From NCBI GenBank assembly GCA_028565635.1, contig JAOXYB010019071.1, forward strand, positions 1-34,637: a stretch of DNA of 34,637 bases. The letters are read 5' to 3'. Both the position numbers and the translations under genes were made by a program. The notes below the pieces were generated by a model. It did not search any database, was not told the origin of the DNA, and was given only the letters and a program-made list of their open reading frames with translations. Position 1 is the stretch's first letter. Each line of letters starts with the position of its first letter. Of the stretch, positions 12,401 to 24,400 are shown piece by piece. The stretch comes from Phoronis ovalis. Its lineage: Eukaryota; Phoronida; Phoronidae.

Positions 12401-15400
12401 CTGCCTGCAGTAATGGTCATATCATCAACAGCAATATCTCCAGCATAACTGGTTCCTCGTACAGCTTCAAACACAATCTAAAACAGTCTCTGGCTAAATA
12501 ACCATAGTATATACATGTGACAATACAGCCTATTTTTGAAGACTAGAACACAACTAACAGTTTTTGATACACATAAAAAATTATATCGCACTAATAATTT
12601 TTCAGTAAATTCTCAAATCAGAGTTCACGACTCACAAAAAAAAACAAATGACTCAAATATAATAGCTGCATATATATCATAGGTATTTCAAAACACTGTA
12701 TATATTACATTTGTATATCCTGGACCAAAAGGTGCTTTAAGCTGTACAGTAGCAGGAATCCATTTGTCTCCTTGTGTTCCAGTTTTAGTCCATACTGCAG
12801 CACCAAGAGCTGTAGGTCCACGAGAGAAATATACATTAAGAGTGTCCACATGAGCCCCATACATATGATACCAGAAACGAATACATAGATCTACATTCAA
12901 AGGAAGCCTTGGACTGACAATGCGTGCTTCGTCTCCTTGTTTACGTGGATTCGAGGTTTCAATAAAGAGGTAATATCCAGCTGCAACAAATAAAATTTCA
13001 TTTTGAATGTTTTTATTCTTGATTGGAAGGCTAACAATATTATTATAGTTGGGGAAAACATAAGTATCCAATAAATATATAAATAAATAAACATCTTGAA
13101 TCATCGGAGCGTGATGAGGCACCCACTAAGGGAATTCACACCTGTGAACAACAGGTCCAGGACCATAATTCAGAGGCAGTGATTATAAGACCTGTTGTTA
13201 ATAGGTGTGAATGGCCCTTGTGGGTACCTCATCACACTCAGATGATTCACAAAGTAAGGGAACATTTATCGGATGCTCATGTTTCTCCGACTATAAGATT
13301 TCAAACACTAACTCTTAGATAATTTTTTAAGTCATTGCATATTTATATATTGAAGCAACTCCTAAAAATAAAGCACATAGCTAACAAAGATACAACATAT
13401 TAAACTTTGTAATATTATGCTGTATTCAACATGGTATAAACCGAAATTTTCAGCCAGACCACTAATTTGAGTTCTCTGTTAGATCCTAGCTTTCAGGATA
13501 GGTTAATTAGGTTATTACTGAGCTAGAGTAAGTTCAAGTCTAAAGCTATGTCATACAGACAGAGTCTAGAAATGTCCAAAGTCCATGCTGTATAAGTGGA
13601 CACAACAACACTGTATAAATAAAATAAGTTTACTTAAAACAATATGTAAATTAACTACTACAACAAAGAAACGCTTTCACGAACAGAACCTGTTATTAAT
13701 ATATGATGAACTACATTAATCTATACGCCATCAGTAACATTTATGTTCTGCATGATCATGATATTCTAGGATCTTAACCGTACCATTATTAAGAAACTGA
13801 CACCTGACTTATTAGCCTTAAGCCAAAAAAGAGTTGCATTAAGCATTTATCTCAAGTTCTGTTGATTAATAAAGGAATATATCTGCCGAATTTTTAATCC
13901 CAACACTAATCGTTTCATCTTAAAGCCGATGTTGAAACTAAAGCTACAAGTTCTTACAAATTAAAGTAGACATAAAAAGCGCTTTTTTGGCTTTTAAACC
14001 ACTTTTCAAATTTTGTTTTAATGAAACATACAATGTGAAAACAATAAGATTTAGATTTCACAAGATTTCTTACTTCCAGTGGTGTGGTCTCTAGAAGGTC
14101 CTGTATTTCGTGAACCGGTAGAACCACGTTGCCTTTTCCAGTCAAAATTATCTCTGGTATCTTGCTGCCAACTGCACAAATCTTTCTCAAAATCACAATC
14201 AAACCCTGCAGCTGCAATAAATAATCATAGCTCTTCATATTTTACAGTTCATTACAAAAATATAATTATAAATTTTATTCTATAAATGCACAAAATTTGT
14301 CAGATTTTTATATCAGCTTTGTAAAAAGTCACATGATAAATCATACGATCCCTCCAGTTCAGTAGACTGAAGTTGGTTCTGACACATAAGAAAGATTTGG
14401 CATTAGAGTATAAATTCTGTATTGATGAAAAATGGTACACTATAAATTGCAAAACAGATGTACCTGGAGTTGGTGACACCACTGGAGTAGTTGGAGAGGT
14501 TGTTGGAGCAATGGTAAATAATGCTGGCAAAGCATCTAATGGTAGTAAACTACACGTGGAAGGATAGTCAAATGACACATCGTCCACTGAGATGTCTCCT
14601 CGGTAACCTTTACCTCTCATTCCTTCAAACACAACCTGAATTGAAGAAAGAAACTAGTGTTACAACTAATTCTGGCTACCAAACATATTTACACACATAA
14701 TAAGCTGTACGTTTTCATTTCTGATTAAATTTACTTTTGAATGACAATGACATTTATATAATAAACTACCTTATACTGTCCTTGATTCACAACCAGTACT
14801 TGGGCTTCTTTCCATCCATCACCCTGGTTGCCAGTTTTCTTCCATACAAGCGTAGCATTCCCAGACCCAGCAGGCTGAACATATACATTCAAAACACCAA
14901 TATCAGCCCCATTCATGTGGTACCAAAAGTGGAGACATTTGGTGTTAGAGGATTCAAATGTTTCACTATGGAATTGGGCTAGGTCACCAGTTTTCTGTGG
15001 GCTAGATGCTTCAATGAACATGTAAGTACCTGAAATTATATTACAAAAGATTTATATTTATTAATTTTATATTTAACGGTAGTAGACGGGTATGTAGAAG
15101 GGTATGCCCTCACCTAGATTTCTACACATGCATGCACTCACACACACATACACAAACACACACACACACATGATGTCATATATTTACTTATCATTCAATC
15201 AGGACCAACAGTCACACAGAGAGCATGGTTTAATCGCAGATATTCCTACCATTATTGTTCCCTTTTGTGTGGTCAGTAGAGGGTCCAGTGCCTGAGCTAG
15301 TAGTTTTTCCTGACCCTTGAATCCAGTCAAAGTCATCAGTCAAGACATTTGTCCAAGTACACACGCCACTTTCAAAGTCACAGTTTCCTGGAAAGGACAA

Positions 15401-18400
15401 TGTGTCTAAGGACTCATCAATGTTTACAAAAGAAAAGCAGCATGTTGTTAGCAATAACAATCCAAACAACTTTTTAACCAGAAACAATGAAATGCTGAGT
15501 TTTGTGAGATTTTGCAACAAACTGCGACAGAACGTTATATAAATTAGTAATACATAAATTGAAACCCACAATAACATAATAAATATTAAGCAAAACCATA
15601 TTTTATTGTAATTGAACAATATTGGAAATTATACCGGAATTGAACAAAATCTATGTAGGTAAATAAACACTGTAAAATCTTCTAATTTGCAGCAGAACCT
15701 TTTATCTTGTAACCAACACTAATCCATAATTTTATCAACAGTCATCCTTACCTGGTTTGGAACAATCGCCTTGTTTAATGACAATATCATCAACAGCAAT
15801 ATCACCACGGTAACTAATACCACGTATGCCCTCAAAGGTAATTGTGTAAGGCCCAGAATTGGCAAGAATTCCAACTTGTCCTTTCAACCACTTGTTGCCT
15901 TGATTACCTATACAAGCCAAGGCAAAAGAGTAATTAAGGACTCGGGATACAAAAAAACAACACTGTTATTTGACTATAACTTTCTTTGTTAATTTTCATA
16001 ACCAAAATGAAAAGATGAGACAGGTAACAGTATACATTTTTCCAAAGGCTATACTTTAATGTTGATGAATCCAAACATTGAAAATACTTATCATGATCTC
16101 ACGCTGATAAGTATTCCTTTTGTGTAAAAATAGTGTTTTTCAAATTTTACAAAATTTCTCTTCATATATAGATCATTCTACAAAACTGTGTCTCAAATTT
16201 TTAAAATGGTGCTTCGTTTAAAAGTTATGAATTTCAAAGCTTAATGGTTGGCAGTTTACTGATTTTGATCTGACCCTGATTAAATTTTTTTAACTTTTAA
16301 ACAAAGCAAAATTTTTAAAATCTGAGACACGTTTTTGTATGTATAGCACAAAGTTTCAAGTTTGTAGATGCAAGTTTTTTTTTGTTTTTTTTTGAAAATT
16401 AAAATTCAAAAAACTCAATTTTTTCCCAAAACTGGCCTTATTAGATCATATGACCAAATTTAAACTATTTAACATCATGATTTGAAAAACTTTAGAGTAT
16501 TAAGTTTTTAAAAATGTATATTTTCATACATCTACATGTATCTCTTCATTTTAATTACTAAAACATAGGTTGAAATGTACATACACCTCTTTGTATCTAG
16601 AACCCTTAAATGAGATTTCATCTACATGTTACAGGGTTTGGACCACAGCCACCGTGTGTGGTATTGGGTTGAGGCACCCACACTATATTATTTTGTATTC
16701 TCATTTTTCAGCTTACATAGCCTATAAAGTATATTTTATTTATTGTATGGCATTGCATATATTTTGAAAAACTACTGTATTCTTTATTTCTTACTTTATT
16801 TGTAATTGTAGATTTTTTATTTTCAGACAATAAATCAGTCAATTCCATATTATATAATTCTAGATCTTATAAAATTAAATGTAAAATATTTTAATATGAA
16901 GAAAAGATAAAAACATTCCTTTAATACATTTATATAATATGCTATGTTTAGTTAAGATATTCTTATATCAAAATTATACTAATTTTCATGTACATAATAA
17001 TAATATGTTATCTCAAAATCATTTTTGCTTGTCATGAACCGAAGATTTGTATCAATAGTTATTGTGAAAATTATTAACACTTCAATAATTGCCTTAATTA
17101 ATTTATAATATATGTATCTTGTTCTTTGAAAAATGAAAATGACAGAAAATCGATTTTACTTGATGTATGTATTTTGAACCATGCGATTCATTTGAAACAA
17201 AGAATGCCAAATATGGTCGTTACTGATTAACTTTATTCAAGACATATATAAATGTATATATCATCTCTATAAAAATTTAAGTGTGCAGTGAAAATTAAGA
17301 AAAACAAATGGTTATCACTGGTTACTGACTAGATATACAACAGAATAAGGGCATAAGTGTCAAAGGTTAAATACAGAATTCAAAGATTCATTTGCATGCA
17401 GAGTAATTGTTTAAAAGTAGGACAATTCACTTTCAAAATTTTTACCTGATTTTGACCACACTTTCGTTCCGATGACAAAAACATTAAGAGTTCCCGTTTG
17501 TGCACCATACATGTGATACCAAAACTCCATACACTGCGCTTGGTTACCATTATTATATTGAGGTGAAATTAGTTTAGCATTATCTCCACTTTTTCTTGGA
17601 GATGATGTTTCGATATACATGTAGTATCCTAAAACAAAAATGCTAGCACACATGTACAATGCCAAAGCAACCCTAAGTTAATCTGGAGACAAAGGTGAGG
17701 CACCTATCTTAACTTGCCACACGATTCTACATGGTACTAGAACACTTCATTATCATTAAATAGTACTAGATAAAGATGAATTAGAAAAGTTACGAAAAAC
17801 TAATTTTCAAATAAGAAAATGAACATTTATCCAGTTTCTTTGAATGTACTTACTGGTTTCAGTTTGTTGTTTTCACAAAATAAATTATTTAACAATTTGT
17901 TTAAACTCATTTTGCTCTGATCTTCTTTTGTTAGTGATAGTTTTACCTGCAGATGTACCATAAGTGTGATCAGTCGTAGGTCCTGTAGATTGCGTACCTG
18001 TACCACCATTTCCCCTAGACCAATCGAATATGTCAGTCTTATCTTGTGAATAACCACAAATAGTGGATGACTCAAAGTCACAATTTGATGTCAGTGTAGT
18101 AGAACTAGGACTTGGTGTAACAGCTAGAAAACACATCAGATACTTTAATTAGGCAGCATACAAACAGAAAGCTTCAATTACATAAAAAATAATGAACACA
18201 TATTTCAATACCATTTATCCCATTGTACACACAATGTATTTATAAATAAATTTATACATTTCTGATTTTATTAAGATGCTGGTATACATATAATCAGTAA
18301 CTTACGTAAATGTAGATGCAGTAATAAATTAAAACTTAGTACAGAAAAGTCTTTCAATGTCAACATGACACCTTCTTCAGTGCTGGAAACTCCTAGTGAA

Positions 18401-21400
18401 TCAAGTTTGTAAATATAAAATTAATTGTTCCACATGCTGTAATAGGCTATTTGAATGCACTTAGAGAGAATGAGATGTTTTGTGAATGAATCCATAAATG
18501 TTCCGAGAACAGCATCATTGCTCATTTGCGTAATGTGGCATGTTGTGGCCCTACCAAGTGCATTCAAATTGTCTATTGTGTGAATATTAATAGGAACAGC
18601 CCAAATTCTTCATAATGTTGGCAATCAGTACTTATATCCTCTTACCTGTACATGTTCCAGCAGAAACAGACACATCATCAATAGAAATGTCACCACGGTA
18701 ACTAGCTCCCCTCATACCTTCAAACACCACCTGCAATATGACATAATATAATAACAATGCCAAATGTTGACAAATGACACAAGGAACAATTCACATCGAA
18801 GCAGACTTATATATAGCAGCAATAGAAGAATAATAGATTAGACTTACTGTGTAATAAGCATTAGTGTTAATCTGTACTTGGGCTTGAAGCCATTTGTCGC
18901 CTTTAGTACCAGTCTTTGTCCATACAGGAGTCCCGAGTACATTTCTTGAGTTCACATAGATATTTAAGGTGTCAACATGATCCCCATACATGTGATACCA
19001 GAATGCGAGACATTTACTTCCTTGTGTACCATCAAGTACAGGAGTGATAAGACGTGCTTTGTCTCCCTTCTTTCGGGGAGAAGATGACTCAATATAGAAA
19101 TAATATCCATCTAGTAAACAAAAATGGACATTATATAACCCATATCATCCCCATAGTAAAGCATTATAAAAAAATAAAAGAGGTGAGATAAGGAACATAT
19201 CCCTTTGTCTCCTTTTTGTTGGGAACAGAATGTCTCAGTACAGCAACAACATTCGTCCAAATAAACAATTAACACCTTTCAACATGTCTACACAAAAATG
19301 AAATATGCTGGTAGGCAAGGTATGCATGATATTGTTTTCCATTAAAACCTGGAGATAACATGAGTAACATAGCCATGCATATTTTTAATATTTTCAAAAA
19401 ACTATTCCAAGATATCTTGCACAGAGTTGGAAAAAAACGGTAAGATAGCAGCTACTTAGCAGCGATTTTCTTACTTCCTGATGTGTGATCTGAAGATGGT
19501 CCTGTCAGTCGTGTTCCAGTAGTGCCTCGTTTACGTGTCCAATCAAATGTATCAGTAGTATCTTGCACAAAACCACATACGTCTGCTGTGTCAAAGTTGC
19601 AATTGATACTGTTAACAGGAGAGGAAGTAGTAGGTGGAGCTGTTGTTGACTGTGTTGTTACAGGAGATGAGGTCACTGCTGAAGTGGGACCGGCATCAGC
19701 AGGAAAAACTACAACACAAGACAAACACTAATGTAGAAATTGATCATGACCAAATACCAATTTGAAGCATTGAACACACCGTTTAATATGACAATATGAT
19801 AATATAAATGCATCACAAGTTCATGTTTCTAATTTATAAGTGCCTTCCTTCCACCCATACTACGAAAAGAGGAACAACCCTTAGTGAGCTGACACATTTT
19901 TTAAAATTTACAAAAAGTTTAATTAGTTATCGATGCTAATTCTATTTCATTTACCACAATGTTGCCTATGTTGTGCTATGTTTATTAAAATCTGAGGAAA
20001 CAATACTAATTCATGAAAACAAGTAAATCTTAATTTGCCTACATTTTTGGCAATAAAAACTACAAAAATACATCAATCTTTAAATCATATACAAGATTAA
20101 ATTCGTCTTACTTCCACAAGTGCTGTCTGTAAATGAAATATCATCTAATGCAATGTCACCAGTATGGGCCGATCCCCGTACTCCTTCAAATATTACGTCA
20201 TAACTGTAGATAGCAGCTTTTTTTGGCAGTTGTACTTGTCCACTAAGCCATTTGTCTCCTTTGTCGACTGATTGGCTCCATATGGTTTCATTAGATCCAT
20301 CAATGTATTGGAGGAATACATTGAGGTCTCCAATAGTTCGGCCATTCATGTGGTACCAGAATTTTAAGCATCGTCCACTTCCTGAGACTACATTGAAGTT
20401 TTGACTTCGCATCCAGGCTTTTTCACCTGGACTTCTGGGGCTTGATGCTTCTATGTACATATATGAACCTAGAAGTAGAGAAAGGTTAGTTAAGTTTATA
20501 TGAACACATCACCAACATTTTGAACAGCATTATAATCAAATATAAATTTAGTCTATAAAGCTAAATCTTACTTTGAGCAATAGATAGTTTTCAATCTTAA
20601 TACAAGATCTACATGTACATTAGTCCCATATGAAATTGTAGCAAGATGTCACATGATAACCATGTGATCTCAAATACTGTTGAAAATTATAGGGAGATCT
20701 TGGGAGATCATACATCCACTTCTCTGTTCAATCAGAATAACTGGTAAAATGTCTTGTGATAAGATCAAAAGCTATCTGTTGCTCGAAGTAAGATTCAAAC
20801 TGAATTTAAATTGATGTTTAGTACACTGACCAGGAATGAGATATTATCAAATGAACATTGACAGTGATACTGCAGACAATATGGTTTTCAGGGGTCTTTA
20901 AGTGCCTTCAGGAATAGTGACATGTTCATTTCTGTTATTTTGATTTAATAATTTAATGGTTAGGATGTCTTTTTAAAATGGCTACACTGATGTTACCTTT
21001 TGTTGTGCCGAGTGTATGGTCAATGCTGGGTCCAGTTCCTCGTGAGCTAGTATCTCCTTGACCTGATATCCAATCAAAATCATCTGCTGTTGGCTCATTA
21101 GTCCAAGTACAAAGAGGATTTTCAAAATCGCAATTGCCTGCAACAAACAAGATTGTATGTATGTATGTATCATCTGTAGTCAGTTTGTAGAATGGGTGTG
21201 GAGAATTTTTTTGCAGGAGAATACTCAAAGTGACGAGTACATATGTACCTGCTGCAGGACATGCTCCGTCCACGATCTGAACATCATCAATAGCAATATC
21301 ACCAGCAAAATTACTACCACGAACACCAGCAAATACAAATTGGTATGGATCCTTTGTATTAACAGTATCAATGGTTACATGCTGAATGTACCACCTATTA

Positions 21401-24400
21401 CCACGGTTACCCTTCATTGTCCACAGAGAGGATATTCGCCCTGCACTGCCAGGAGAAGCCTACAGTTAAACAAATTTCTACATCACTTCATACTTATAAA
21501 TTTCAGTTATTACATAAACAGTTTACTTTGCAGCAGCATGTATTTGAAGAATTTTACCAGTTGAAATATCTCTTCTAATTATATTTATTATTTGCTTTGA
21601 ACTATTCTGAGAACCATTTTAATTGTATTTCTTAATTTTAACACAACATTTCAGTTTATACCCAAACAACGAGTAGAGTATAGTTTATTTGTGAGAACAC
21701 AAATCTTCCTTCACATATCACTGTACAAGGTTATTATCTTAAGGTACAGGATACCTTTGTATACGGCCAAATATGTTACAGTATTACATACCTATTCTAT
21801 AGCCTGGTTCAGTAGTTGCACTAACCTGTTTGACTTGTACACTTAGACTGCCAATATTATTTCCAACCATGTGATACCAGAACTGTAGACACTGTTTTGT
21901 CTTAGTAGCTGGGTAAGTTGGTGACAAAAGCCGGGCTTCATCTCCTGGTTTACGAGGATTAGATGCTTCGATATACATATAATAGCCTGAAATAGAACAT
22001 CTCAACGTATATATATGTGTGTGTATATCATATAATAAGTACTGCCAGCAATTTATAAATTGAATTTTAATTGGTAAAATGTTCAGGCATGATTATTACT
22101 TGTTGCAATTAATTCTATCAAGTTCAGTAGATAACTGTCTTTGGCACAATATTCAACCAAGAACCAAAATATTATCTCTATTATCAAACGGTCAATATCA
22201 GTCTGAATAAATCCATCAGTTAGTGTTCTGTACCTTCTCAACTAACGTCTGGGCTTAACCATAGTCAATTTTTGTTATATTCCTTCAATTTAACAAGAGC
22301 GAAATAATTACGTCATTTAACTTTTGCCAACCAAGATAAGCCTTTCTCTCTGCGTGATCCATCGTTGCCTACCAAGCCTATTCTATCATTATGACTCATT
22401 CTGAATAGGTATTGCCAGGGAGCTTGCTTTTTGCTTAGCGGAATATAGATAAACTCTGGCAGCACAGCATGTGTGTGATCGACCCCTACCCGCTTAGTCC
22501 ACTATTATGCCTATTATTGTAAGCTGCAATCTGTGCAATTTGATTGGTGTCAAGACTTTCGTGACACTTTATATAGAAATAAAGCGATTATTGTTCTTCT
22601 GATTTTCGAGATAATAAAGAAAAGTTCATTGTGGTTAAGCCCAGGCGTTAGTTGAGAGGGTACAGAACACTAACGGATGGATTTATTCAGATTGGGTCAA
22701 CATATGCAGTTTGAAAATTTATTAAAATATAGATTGAATCATTCACAATTAGAATTCTATGAGCTTAGAATTTGGTGATTAGTAGGAGAAACTATTAAAA
22801 ATAAAATCATTTAAAGAAAACTTGGTCAACAATCTTTTTGAACTTGTACACTTTAGACAACTTACCTAAGCCAGTACCATATGTATGGTCAGTCAGAGGT
22901 CCAGTCCCCTGACTACCAGTACCCCCCTTATTTCGTGTCCAATCAAAATCATCAGTTCTGTCTTGACTAAACCCACAGATAGCTGTATCTTCGAATGTAC
23001 AACTTCTACTTGGTTTTGGGGTGCTGCCACCTGGGGCTATTGTTGTTGGTGCTAAAAAAGATATAATAAAAGCTGAGATGTCTTTCTATGCTTTTTTGTG
23101 TTATTTTTAATTCTGAATCTAGTGCAATATTTTAAAAACATTCTAGTTCATTTTATGCATTTTTAGATCATTTTTGAATATAGATTTCAATATTTTTATG
23201 TAATTCTGAATCATTTTCAATTTTGAGTCTAGATGTAATATTTTTTACTGTAATTTTAGCCCATTTTACATAAAAAGTCACACTTTTATGTACTAGTTTT
23301 ACTTTTATATTTTATTATTATATTTTATGACATCTTATTATTATATTTTAGGTCATCTTTCAGTTTTGAATTTAAATGTAAGAACACAATCGAATAACAT
23401 GTTAGAATTTTGCACTATATAAATATTTTAGTTTCATTATTACTCATATGCAAAACTGGTAAATAATTAATAATGATGATATAGGAATTTCGGAGCAGGG
23501 TAAAACAGTGATATAAACACTGAAAGCAACTCAATAATGCTCCCTCTCTCCCTCTTCCCCTGAAATTTGAAATTTTTAAATCCATCCAAACTTCATAACT
23601 TACTGTCTAATAATTTCTACTTAATATATGTAGTAAAAAAAGTAACCTTATAATTTTATTTTTACAGTTATTAATATGGATTCAACACCATATCATAGAG
23701 TACAAAAAATAATATTTGTCACACTTAATATTTTCGCATCAAAGACATATGGTTATACAGATAAAAATAATTACCAAAGCAATTTCCATCTGTTAGACTG
23801 ATGTCGTCAAGTGAAATATCACCACGGTAACTGGGTCCACGGATACCTTCAAACACAATCTACAAAACAAAAGTAAAAATTGTTTGAGTGTTTAGTTTTA
23901 TGTGCCAAACAGCACCAGGAGATAAAGGTCATTTTGTAGCAAGTTACACTAAAAACTACATAATTATGACTAAATCTTTATGATCATAACTTACAGTATA
24001 TTGACTCGTTTCAGTGATATCCACGATGGCTTCATTCCACTGGTTCCCTTGTGTTCCTTTCTTTGTCCATTTTGGTGCACTAAGAGAAGACCCAGTGCGC
24101 ATATACAAATTCAGTGAATGCACATGGTCTCCATACATATGATACCAGAACTTTAAGCATTTTCCTCTGGTTGGATTTACAGTAGGACTCTCAATGCGAG
24201 CCTTGTCATTTAACACACGGGGAGCTGATGTTTCGATGAAAATGTAATATCCAGCTAAAAAAATACTAATAGCTTTACAATGGCAAATCAGAGAGATCTA
24301 CTACATGTAGTTAGCCAGCAGATTAAAGACAAAATTAAACACATTATATCATGTAAATTACCTGCAACAGGTGTACTCATGATTTTTACTTGATGTTCAT

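Noticed and set aside
15125-15175. CA-rich tract considered as a CRISPR-like or regulatory array
   Set aside because: It is a simple dinucleotide microsatellite in an intron.
21792-21826. Longer version of exon 17 ending at a gtatgt donor
   Set aside because: It would put exon 18 out of frame; the gttagt donor at 21826 restores the MAM alignment.
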